A stretch of DNA of 64,000 bases from Paracoccus denitrificans (GTDB taxonomy: Bacteria > Pseudomonadota > Alphaproteobacteria > Rhodobacterales > Rhodobacteraceae), in contig NZ_FNEA01000003.1 of assembly GCF_900100045.1 (NCBI RefSeq), positions 1 to 64,000 of the forward strand, in the 5' to 3' direction. Under the pieces are notes generated by a model, which made no database searches, was not told the origin of the DNA, and was given only the letters and a program-made list of their open reading frames with translations. Made by a program: the position numbers and the translations under genes. Shown here piece after piece: positions 43,311 to 51,672 of the stretch. How positions within the stretch are numbered: the first letter of the stretch is position 1; every line of letters starts with the position of its first letter.

Positions 43311-43342
43311 GTTACTTCTGGCAATTTTTTGCCAGAAGTAAC
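43311..43342. promoter_or_regulatory. 14-base perfect inverted repeat before the defence operon
   Basis: GTTACTTCTGGCAA, loop TTTT, TTGCCAGAAGTAAC. It lies between the IS remnant end and the regulator gene in an AT-richer stretch. It could be a bidirectional terminator insulating the operon or a binding site. Confidence 0.55.
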
Positions 43343-43576
43343 ATGCTTCCTGAAGGGGAAGGCAAGAGGCAAGTAGTCCGATGACAGTGAAGATTGCAGT
43401 GCCTCGGATCGGAGGGAGGGCTGAGTTCGCTGTACGTCGAGCAGCTCTCTGAGCCGGAGGCTGGCCCGCCAGGAAGAAATCAGTGTCAGCCAAGGGTATG
43501 TAGCGCAGTTACCCGCAATTTCGATTGCCCGCTTTCCTCCCCTCAGTTAGCGTCATCGAGAGCACAGAAAATGGGT

Positions 43577-43591
43577 CCGCATAGTTTGCGG
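43577..43591. promoter_or_regulatory. Candidate operator of the WYL regulator
   Basis: CCGCA-N5-TGCGG lies 28 bases upstream of the TTG start and is flanked by a GGGTCC direct repeat. BrxR/CapW proteins autoregulate through short inverted repeats in this position. The assignment is inferred. Confidence 0.35.
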
Positions 43592-43619
43592 GTCCACCGA
43601 TCTGGCCCGGAGGTGATTT

Positions 43620-44507
43620 TTGGAGAGCGACCGGTCGGAACTTCGCTGGGGTGTCGAGAAGCGCCTCGAGTTCATAGAGTTCCGCCTGTTCTGGGAGGGA
43701 CATGTGAACCGCAGCGATCTGATGGACCAGTTCGGGGTATCGGTGAACCAGGCGTCCACCGACCTGAACCGCTACATCGGCTTCGCGCCGGACAACATGG
43801 TCTACGACAAGAGTGCGCGAACCTATGTACGCGGCTCCGAGTTCAAGCCGCAGTTCCTCGAGCCCGACGCGAGCCGCTACCTTGCACAACTCCGATCAGT
43901 CGCTGACGGGCTCCTCGACCGCGAGGACGCTTGGATCGCCAACCTCCCGCCCTACGCGGCCGCCCCTACGCCAGTTCGTGGGGTCAATCCGGCGACGCTT
44001 CGTTCGGTCGTTGGCGCAATCCGTCGGTCCGAGGCGATCGAGGTAAAGTACCAGTCCCTGTCCAGCCCCGAGCCGCGCTGGCGCTGGATCGCCCCCCATG
44101 CCATCGCGTTTGACGGTTTCCGCTGGCACACTCGGGCGTTCTGCCAAACCGACGATTGCTTCAAGGGCTTCCTGTTGTCTCGAATGCTTGAGGTTCGAGG
44201 CTCGGGCGAAAGCGACAAATCGGCCGGCGACGATCACGACTGGCTTGCCGAGGTCACGCTGGAGGTTGGGCCACACCCCGATCTCTCGGAAACACAAGCG
44301 AAGGTTATTGCCCTCGATTATGGCATGCGCGGCGGCAAGGCGAAGATCAAGGTGAGACGTGCGCTCCTCTACTATGCGCTCAAACGCCTCGGTCTAGATA
44401 CCGCCCCCGAAGCGCGCGCGCCCCAGGACCAGCAGATCGTGCTGATCAATCGCGACGAGATTTTCAGTGGCATTCGAGCAGCTGGCGCTCCGGAGGGTTC
44501 GAAATGA
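43620..44507 (+). CDS. WYL-domain transcriptional regulator of the BrxR/CapW type
   Basis: A 295-residue protein. The winged helix-turn-helix (about residues 12-55: LRWGVEKRLEFIEFRLFWEG) is followed by a WYL domain with VKYQSLSS and RWIAPHAIAFDGFRWHTRAF (about 142-174) and a C-terminal WCX-like dimerisation region. This is the arrangement of BrxR and CapW, which repress BREX, CBASS and other defence operons until a phage signal appears. The TTG start follows GGAGGTGA by 3 bases. It is the first gene of the defence operon. Confidence 0.85.
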   Translation: MESDRSELRWGVEKRLEFIEFRLFWEGHVNRSDLMDQFGVSVNQASTDLNRYIGFAPDNMVYDKSARTYVRGSEFKPQFLEPDASRYLAQLRSVADGLLDREDAWIANLPPYAAAPTPVRGVNPATLRSVVGAIRRSEAIEVKYQSLSSPEPRWRWIAPHAIAFDGFRWHTRAFCQTDDCFKGFLLSRMLEVRGSGESDKSAGDDHDWLAEVTLEVGPHPDLSETQAKVIALDYGMRGGKAKIKVRRALLYYALKRLGLDTAPEARAPQDQQIVLINRDEIFSGIRAAGAPEGSK

Positions 44508-44570
44508 AGCCTTCTTCGGACATCGCGTCCAGTTGCCAGAAGCCAGCAAGTTCATTTGAGGAGAGCCAGA

Positions 44571-46493
44571 TTGGGTAAACAAGCGGCATTCAAGACCAAC
44601 CCGGTCAGCTTGGAGGAGCTTCTCCGTCAGTGTGGGAACGGCAAAATTCAGTTGCCGGATTTCCAGCGCAGCTGGGTGTGGGACGAGGAACGGATCAAGG
44701 GGCTGATCGCCTCGATCTCGCAGGCGTTTCCGGTCGGCGCCTTGATGACGCTCGAGGTGAAGCCTGGTGCGGCTGATACCTTCGCACGCCGACCAATCCA
44801 GGGGGCGGATGCCGCAGTTGGCGACGACGCACCGGATCAGCTCGTGCTGGATGGCCAGCAGCGCATGACCTCGCTTTATCAGACCTGCTTGCGCCGCGAG
44901 GTGGTGCAAACGGTCACGCCTCGCCTCAAGCTCGTGAAGCGCTGGTTTTACACCGACATTCGAAAAGCAATGAACCCGGCCGAGGACCGCGAAAACGCCA
45001 TTGTCTCAGTACCGGAGGATCGGCGGATCAAGTCGGACTTCGACCGGAAGATCGACCTCGATCTCTCCACGCCGGAACTCGAATACCAAAACCTCATGTT
45101 CCCGCTGAACCAGGTTTTTGACTGGGACGAATGGCAAGACGGCTTCAACGAATACTGGCTGGAAAACGACCCGGAGACACGCAAGCTCTTCAAGCCGTTC
45201 AAGGATGAGGTCCTTCAGAACTTCAAGGCCTACCAGCTGCCCGTAATCGCATTGAGCCCCGACACCTCCCACGAGGCCGTCTGTCTGGTCTTTGAGAAGG
45301 TGAATACCGGCGGCAAGCCGCTCGACGCATTCGAGCTTGTGACAGCGATGTATGCAGCCCGCGGCCATCGCCTGCGGGACGACTGGCTCGGCGCCGACGG
45401 CCAGCCGGGGCTGCAGACCCGGCTTCAGCTCTTTGGGCGGGCGGCCGAACAGAAGTTTGGCGTGCTGGAGAAGGTCGCTGCCACCGACGTGCTGCAGGCC
45501 ATCGCCCTCCTGCATGGGGTCGAGACCCGTGCGGCCGAAATCGCCGCCGGGCGCAAAGAGACGGAGCTGTCCGCAGTCCGGGCCACGCGTCAGTCGCTCC
45601 TAGACCTGCCGCTGGAGGCGTATCTGAAACACCGTGCTGCGGTCGAAGAAGGGTTCAAGACTGCGGCAAAGTTCCTCCGGCAGAACCACATCTATCGGGT
45701 CATCGATCTGCCCTATCAGGGCCAGCTTGTCCCCTTTGCCGCGATCCTCGCCATCATCGGGCCGAGGTTCGACCACGCTGCAGTGAAAGACCAGCTCGCC
45801 CGCTGGTTCTGGTGCGGCATTTTTGGCGAACTCTATGGCTCGGCCATCGAGTCCCGATTTGCCAAGGACGTGCTCGAGGTGCCCGCATGGCTGGACGGTG
45901 GCCCCGAACCCAGCACGATCACCGATGGCCGTTTCCGACCGGAACGCCTGCGCACCCTGCGCACCCGCCTGTCGGCCGCCTACAAGGGTATCCACGCCCT
46001 TCTGATGGCCGAAGGCGCGAGAGATCTTCGCTCCGGCCAGCACTTCAAGGACACGGTATTCTTTGACGAGTACGTCGATATCCACCACATCTTCCCGCAG
46101 GACTGGTGCAAGAAGCAGAAAATCGAGCCGAAGGTCTTTGACACCGTCGTCAACAAGACGCCGCTCAGCTACAAGACCAACCGCATTCTTGGCGGCGTAG
46201 CTCCATCGGTCTACCTGGAACGACTGGAAACAGGCGGAAAGGACAACCCGCCGATCGCCCGCGAAGCGCTTGACGATTATCTGGCGTCTCACGGACTGGA
46301 TCCATCCTTGCTGAGGGCGGATGACTTCGAGGGATTCATGGCGGATCGGGAGACGCGGCTCCTTGCCATGATTTCAAAGGCAACCGGGCATGCGATCGTC
46401 AGGGCAGATTCCGTGCCGGAGGAAGGCGAGGACGTTCTCCAGGACGACGAAGGCTTCGATGTTCCAAGCCCGGACACCGAGGAGGCCGCCTGA
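44571..46493 (+). CDS. DUF262/HNH protein, GmrSD-like type IV restriction enzyme
   Basis: A 640-residue protein. The N-terminal DUF262 domain has IQLPDFQRSWVWDEERIKGL (about 27-46) and the DGQQR nucleotide-handling motif (94-98), followed by FEKVNTGGKPLDAFEL. The C-terminal DUF1524-type HNH module has YVDIHHIFPQDW (about 500-511) and the NRILGG segment (about 537). Fused GmrSD and BrxU proteins of this build cleave phage DNA with modified cytosines using NTP. The TTG at 44571 has GAGGAGA at ideal spacing. Its stop directly abuts the helicase ATG. This could also be a DISARM accessory nuclease. Confidence 0.83.
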   Translation: MGKQAAFKTNPVSLEELLRQCGNGKIQLPDFQRSWVWDEERIKGLIASISQAFPVGALMTLEVKPGAADTFARRPIQGADAAVGDDAPDQLVLDGQQRMTSLYQTCLRREVVQTVTPRLKLVKRWFYTDIRKAMNPAEDRENAIVSVPEDRRIKSDFDRKIDLDLSTPELEYQNLMFPLNQVFDWDEWQDGFNEYWLENDPETRKLFKPFKDEVLQNFKAYQLPVIALSPDTSHEAVCLVFEKVNTGGKPLDAFELVTAMYAARGHRLRDDWLGADGQPGLQTRLQLFGRAAEQKFGVLEKVAATDVLQAIALLHGVETRAAEIAAGRKETELSAVRATRQSLLDLPLEAYLKHRAAVEEGFKTAAKFLRQNHIYRVIDLPYQGQLVPFAAILAIIGPRFDHAAVKDQLARWFWCGIFGELYGSAIESRFAKDVLEVPAWLDGGPEPSTITDGRFRPERLRTLRTRLSAAYKGIHALLMAEGARDLRSGQHFKDTVFFDEYVDIHHIFPQDWCKKQKIEPKVFDTVVNKTPLSYKTNRILGGVAPSVYLERLETGGKDNPPIAREALDDYLASHGLDPSLLRADDFEGFMADRETRLLAMISKATGHAIVRADSVPEEGEDVLQDDEGFDVPSPDTEEAA

Positions 46494-49400
46494 ATGAAAG
46501 CGTTTGAGTTCGACCATCAATTGATCCGTGCTTACGAGCACTTTTCGCGTTCATTCAGCGCAATTCGGGCACCCGACCTGAAATCCGAGATCGATGCCCA
46601 GTACGACGCCGGAAAATTCTGGCCGGATGCCCTCTTGTCTCTAAACCCACGCTTCATGGCGGGGCCGACGGTCGATGAACTTGTCGCCACGGGTGATCTC
46701 GACGACGGCACGGGCAAGGTTTTCCGGTTTGGCACCACGCCTCTTCGCTTTCACCGGCACCAAGCCGAGGCGATCGCGAAGGCGAAGCAAGGAAAGAGTT
46801 ATGTCGTCACAACCGGTACGGGTTCGGGGAAATCCCTTTGCTTCTTCGTGCCGGTTGTCGACTCGATCATCCGAGCGCGGCGCGCAGGAAAGCCGCGTCG
46901 CACGACGGCAATCATCGTTTACCCCATGAACGCACTGGCAAACAGCCAGATGAAGGAGATCGACAAGTTCATCGCTGGTTCCGGTTTGCCCGATGAGCTC
47001 AAGCCGGTGGTCAAACGTTACACCGGTCAGGAAAGCCGTGAAGAGCGGGAGCGCATCGCTGCCAATCCGCCCGACATTCTCCTGACTAACTACATGATGG
47101 CAGAATTGCTTCTGACGCGTCAGGACGACCTGGACTCGAAGGTCGTCTCGAACGCGTCCGGTCTCGAGTTCATCATTCTCGACGAACTCCATACCTATCG
47201 CGGGCGCCAAGGTGCCGATGTCGCGGTCCTCGTTCGACGCCTGCGGGACAGGTGCTCGCCGGACAAGGAGCCAATCTGCATTGGGACCTCGGCAACGATG
47301 GCCTCCGAGGGATCGGACGAGAGCCGCGCACTTGCTGTCGCGAAGGTAGCGTCTCGTCTGTTTGGCACCGACATTGGCCCGGACGCGGTCATCGACGAGT
47401 CCTTGCAGCGCGCGACCGATGACGCCCTGAAGACCGAGCACGTCCTTGGCGCTTTGAAGACGGCCCTGACGCAGCCTTTGCCGGACGCACTCGATGACGA
47501 AACCCTAAAGCGCCATCCGCTCTCGGTTTGGGCCGAACTCGAACTCGGATTGGACGATGGGCTTGAGCTTCGCAGGAAGAAGCCGATCCCTTTTGAAGAA
47601 GCCGTTGAAAAGCTTTCTCTGGCCAGTGCGGTCGATGCAGAAACCTGCCGAGACTATCTCGAAAAATTCCTGACCCGGGTAAGCCTGCCGGAGATTGAGC
47701 GCGGCGGCATGAAGGACGGAGCCTTTCTCGCCTTCAAACTCCACCGGTTCATCTCCGGTGCCGGTGAAGTCTTTACGACGCTCACGGCCAGGCCGCGTCG
47801 GATCCTCCTTGAAGGGCAGCTCGAGGACCCCGAAGCCCCTGGAAACCGCCTCTACCCCACGCGGTTCTGCCGAAACTGTGGCCAAGAATACCATGTCGTG
47901 ACCAAGGTCGACGATGATGGGAGCTTGCGCTTTCTGCCTCGAAGCATCGACGACACGCCGCTCGACACTGAAGAAGACGAGGTCGCGGGGTATCTCTGTC
48001 CGGTGACGCCCGGCGATACTGACTTCCAGTTCACAGGCGAGCTTGAGGGTTACCCCGAAAGCTGGCGAGAAGAGAAAAACGGCATTGAACGGCTGAGAGG
48101 GTATCGCAAGAAGCGTATGCCGGTGTCCTACGTCGTCGGTGCTGATGGTCGCCACGGAGCGGGCGGAAACGATTTCTGGTTCATCCCGGGAAAGTTCGCG
48201 TTCTGCCTGTGCTGCCATGACGAACCGACGCAGGGGATGCGTGAGCGCAGCAAGTTGGCGGGTCTGTCCGGCGAAGGGCGAAGCTCGGCAACAACCTTGC
48301 TGGTCGCCAGCGCCCTGGAGTGGATGAACAAACCTGGCAGCGGCGTACCCGAGACGAAGCGGAAGCTTTTGGGGTTCACGGATAACCGTCAGGATGCAGC
48401 CCTGCAGTCTGGCCATTTCAATGACTTCCTGTTCGTAAGCCTGTTGCGCGGAGCCATCCTTCGCGCGGTCATTGCTGCTGGCTCAGGTGGGCTCGCAGAA
48501 GATGAGTTCGGCCTGCAGGTGGTGAAGGCGCTCGGCTTTACTGCCGCCAACAAAGAGGCGCGCCAGCATTGGCTGCTGGATTCGAATGCTGGTGCCATCA
48601 TTCGCGAAGACGCCCAGCGATCGCTCGCGAAGGTACTCGCCCACCGTGTCTGGACGGACCTGCGTCGCGGTTGGCGCTTCACCAACCCCAGCTTGTCTGT
48701 CCTGAACCTGATCGACGTGAACTTCCTCGGCCTCGAGGAAATCTCTGAAGATCGCGAGCGCTTCATGGCCATCCATCCAGCGCTGGGAGACCTCAGCCTC
48801 GAACAGCGGCAGGCAATTCTAAAGGCGATTTTGTCCGCGATGCTTGAGGGCCTGGCTGTTCAGACCGAAGCCTTGGACCTGACTGTCCTCGACGGCGTGG
48901 CCCAGAAATCCCGAATGCTGCTTCAGGCACCTTGGGCCATTGACCAAAAGGAAAATCCGCGAGCGCGGTCCTCGCTTGTCCTGCGCGCGGGCAGCAAAAA
49001 CGTCGTCACGCTGCGTGAAGAACAAACGCTTCTTCGGGCAGGTCCCAATTCGCGGATCGCACGGCTCGTGAACCGGAAGTCGGTTCTAGGCATGAAGCTG
49101 AACAAGGATGAGTACTACGAGTTCATGGAAGGGATGCTTGTCTTCCTGAGCGAGGAAGGGCTGCTGGTGCCTGTTGAACTCGATAGCGATGTGACGGGCT
49201 GGCGCCTGTCACCATCTGCGGTTCGGCTTGTGCCTGGACCGGCTCTCGATGATGAAACCCACTGCGGCAACCGATATTTCCACGACCTTTACACCGCGAT
49301 TGCCAGTGACCTTGGCGACGGGCGTAGTTCCTACTGGGGGCTGGAGGGACGCGAGCACACGGCTCAGGTTTCGCAAAAGCAGAGAGAATGGCGTGAATGG

Positions 49401-51671
49401 CGGTTCCGTTTCGAGCAGGACGACATGGACCATCTCGCGACCTCGGAGTACCGAACAGAAATTCGGGCGACCGGCGAGTCAGACCGGTTCCTGCCAGCGC
49501 TGTTCTGCTCTCCGACTATGGAACTCGGCGTTGATATTTCCGCCTTGAACGCCGTCTACCTCCGCAACGTACCTCCTACACCGGCGAATTACGCGCAGCG
49601 CGCTGGCCGTGCCGGTCGCTCGGGCCAGGCCGCGGTTGTCGTGACATACTGCGCCTCGGGATCACCGCATGATCAGTATTTCTTTGAACGGCGCAACGAT
49701 ATGGTGGCCGGTGTCGTGCGGCCGCCAGCACTCGACATCACGAATGAAGAGCTGGTCCGATCGCACCTGCACGCGGTGTGGCTGGCGGAAGCGAAACTGG
49801 CGCTTTCTCCCGACATCCCAGAGATTCTGGACCTTCACGGGGACAAATTCCCGCTGAAAGAAGACGTTCTGGAGGTCATCTCGAAACCCGCTCTGGTCTC
49901 GCAGGCACGGGGACCGATGGCGCGTGTCTTGAAGCAGATTCTGGCGTCCGACGGAGGGCAAACCCCGATCTGGATGGACGATCCAGACGAGTTCGTTCTT
50001 CACACGGCCATGAATGCCCCAAAGGAGTTTGACCGCGCCTTCGACCGTTGGCGGGAGCTTTATAGCTCTGCCAGGACGCAATTGGCTGAGGCCAACAAGC
50101 GTTCGGAGATTACGGGGCTATCGGGAGCCGACCGGCGCAAGATCAAGGCTGCGCAAATGCAGGCCCAGGATCAGATCGCCATCCTCGAACAAGGCAAAGC
50201 CTCGAATGGGTCCGATTTCTATTCATATCGGTATCTGGCGACTGAGGGCTTCCTGCCCGGGTACAACTTCCCGCGCCTGCCGCTCTACGCGTTTGTACCA
50301 GGCGAAGGCAAGACGGGGTCATTCCTTTCCAGAGCCCGCTTCCTCGCCATTTCCGAATTCGGCCCGCGCAGTCTGATCTATCATGAGGGCCGCGCCTACC
50401 GGGTCATGAAAGCCAAATTGCCGCCCGAGGTGCGTCAGGGCGACGGGTCGGAGTTGGCGACCAAGGATATCTACATCTGCTCCAACTGTGGTGCATCGCA
50501 TGAGGGCGAGGTCGAGCGTTGCCATGGGTGCAACAACCATATGGCGGGTGAGGTCCCCATTAAGAAGACCCTGCGCATCGACAACGTCGAGGCCGCCCCG
50601 ACTGAGCGCATCACGGCGAACGATGAAGAGCGCGTTCGGCAGGGCTTTGACATCCAGACCGTCTTCTCCTGGCCGAAGAAGGATGGGCAGGTCCAAGTGA
50701 CCAACGCCAAATTCGTCTGTGGCGAGACCTCCCTCTTGGCCCTGCAATACGCCAATAGCGCAGAAATCAGCCGACTGAACAAGGGCTTGAAGCGCCGAAA
50801 GGACCAGACGGTTTTCGGTTTCCACATCGATCCGAGGTCCGGATACTGGGCGAAATCCGACGACGAGGACAGCGACACGGACGTTCCGCCGGACGTGGTC
50901 AAGCCGGTTCGCATTGTTCCGATTGTCCGCGACAGAAAGAATGCCCTGCTGTTCCGCTTCGAAAAGCCGGAGCAGTATGAGCCCGAGACAATCGCGACGG
51001 TTCAGCATGCGTTGCTGCGCGGAATCGAGGTGGTTTTCCAATTGGAAGAAGGCGAAATCCTCGGTGAACCGCTGCCCGCGAGGGACAACCGTCGCGCAAT
51101 CCTTGCCTACGAGGCAACGGAAGGCGGCGCCGGCGTGCTCACGCGCCTGATTGATGAAGGAAAGGCAATCAACGAGGTGGCGAAGACCGCACTGGGTTTG
51201 ATGCACTTCGAGAATGTCGATGCTGCGATTGCGGCGGGTGATGCGGATCTGTTGCAGGAGAAGAAAGACGGAAGCTGTGTTCGCGGCTGCTACCGTTGCC
51301 TGCTGTCCTATTTCAACCAACCGGACCATGAACTGATCGACCGCTCGAGCTCGGAAGTGACGCAATTCCTGATCGATCTTGCACGCGGCACGATTTCCCG
51401 TGCTGCGAAGCCGACCGCTGGAACGGTGGCATCACCATGGATTGAGGCATTCAGCGCCGCGGGCATCCCCCAAATTGATACGATGCCCGCGAGCTTTGGT
51501 GGACGCGAATTCGAGTTTGTTTGGCGCGCATTCGCGGTTGCCGCGACGACCGCTGACCTGACAGCGGAAGCTGAGGCAGACGCGATGAACAAGGGCTGGG
51601 TCGTTTTTGGATTGCCTTCGGCGCCGTCGGAAGGACTGCCGGATGGCTTCATGAAGAATTTTGAAGGTTGA
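46494..51671 (+). CDS. DEAD/DEAH helicase with DUF1998-type C-terminus (DrmA-DrmB-like single chain)
   Basis: A 1725-residue protein. The SF2 helicase core has Walker A TTGTGSGKS (about 106-114), VYPMNALANSQ, ILLTNYMMAELLL, DELHTY in place of DEAD, and GTSATM. Motifs V and VI are ELGVDISALNAVYLRNVPPT and QRAGRAGRSG (about 1035). Two CxxC clusters occur (CRNCGQEY near 459; CSNCGASHEGEVERCHGC near 1328). The C-terminus has the DUF1998/MrfA signature EATEGGAGVL and CVRGCYRCLLSYFNQPDH (about 1593). In DISARM these parts are usually two proteins, DrmA and DrmB; DruE of Druantia is also a single large chain. The exact orthology is not settled. Confidence 0.85.
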   Translation: MKAFEFDHQLIRAYEHFSRSFSAIRAPDLKSEIDAQYDAGKFWPDALLSLNPRFMAGPTVDELVATGDLDDGTGKVFRFGTTPLRFHRHQAEAIAKAKQGKSYVVTTGTGSGKSLCFFVPVVDSIIRARRAGKPRRTTAIIVYPMNALANSQMKEIDKFIAGSGLPDELKPVVKRYTGQESREERERIAANPPDILLTNYMMAELLLTRQDDLDSKVVSNASGLEFIILDELHTYRGRQGADVAVLVRRLRDRCSPDKEPICIGTSATMASEGSDESRALAVAKVASRLFGTDIGPDAVIDESLQRATDDALKTEHVLGALKTALTQPLPDALDDETLKRHPLSVWAELELGLDDGLELRRKKPIPFEEAVEKLSLASAVDAETCRDYLEKFLTRVSLPEIERGGMKDGAFLAFKLHRFISGAGEVFTTLTARPRRILLEGQLEDPEAPGNRLYPTRFCRNCGQEYHVVTKVDDDGSLRFLPRSIDDTPLDTEEDEVAGYLCPVTPGDTDFQFTGELEGYPESWREEKNGIERLRGYRKKRMPVSYVVGADGRHGAGGNDFWFIPGKFAFCLCCHDEPTQGMRERSKLAGLSGEGRSSATTLLVASALEWMNKPGSGVPETKRKLLGFTDNRQDAALQSGHFNDFLFVSLLRGAILRAVIAAGSGGLAEDEFGLQVVKALGFTAANKEARQHWLLDSNAGAIIREDAQRSLAKVLAHRVWTDLRRGWRFTNPSLSVLNLIDVNFLGLEEISEDRERFMAIHPALGDLSLEQRQAILKAILSAMLEGLAVQTEALDLTVLDGVAQKSRMLLQAPWAIDQKENPRARSSLVLRAGSKNVVTLREEQTLLRAGPNSRIARLVNRKSVLGMKLNKDEYYEFMEGMLVFLSEEGLLVPVELDSDVTGWRLSPSAVRLVPGPALDDETHCGNRYFHDLYTAIASDLGDGRSSYWGLEGREHTAQVSQKQREWREWRFRFEQDDMDHLATSEYRTEIRATGESDRFLPALFCSPTMELGVDISALNAVYLRNVPPTPANYAQRAGRAGRSGQAAVVVTYCASGSPHDQYFFERRNDMVAGVVRPPALDITNEELVRSHLHAVWLAEAKLALSPDIPEILDLHGDKFPLKEDVLEVISKPALVSQARGPMARVLKQILASDGGQTPIWMDDPDEFVLHTAMNAPKEFDRAFDRWRELYSSARTQLAEANKRSEITGLSGADRRKIKAAQMQAQDQIAILEQGKASNGSDFYSYRYLATEGFLPGYNFPRLPLYAFVPGEGKTGSFLSRARFLAISEFGPRSLIYHEGRAYRVMKAKLPPEVRQGDGSELATKDIYICSNCGASHEGEVERCHGCNNHMAGEVPIKKTLRIDNVEAAPTERITANDEERVRQGFDIQTVFSWPKKDGQVQVTNAKFVCGETSLLALQYANSAEISRLNKGLKRRKDQTVFGFHIDPRSGYWAKSDDEDSDTDVPPDVVKPVRIVPIVRDRKNALLFRFEKPEQYEPETIATVQHALLRGIEVVFQLEEGEILGEPLPARDNRRAILAYEATEGGAGVLTRLIDEGKAINEVAKTALGLMHFENVDAAIAAGDADLLQEKKDGSCVRGCYRCLLSYFNQPDHELIDRSSSEVTQFLIDLARGTISRAAKPTAGTVASPWIEAFSAAGIPQIDTMPASFGGREFEFVWRAFAVAATTADLTAEAEADAMNKGWVVFGLPSAPSEGLPDGFMKNFEG

Positions 51672-51672
51672 T

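Noticed and set aside
43394..43906. Plus-strand frame overlapping the start of the WYL regulator gene
   Set aside because: It shares bases with a gene of clear family membership and its product has no recognisable features.
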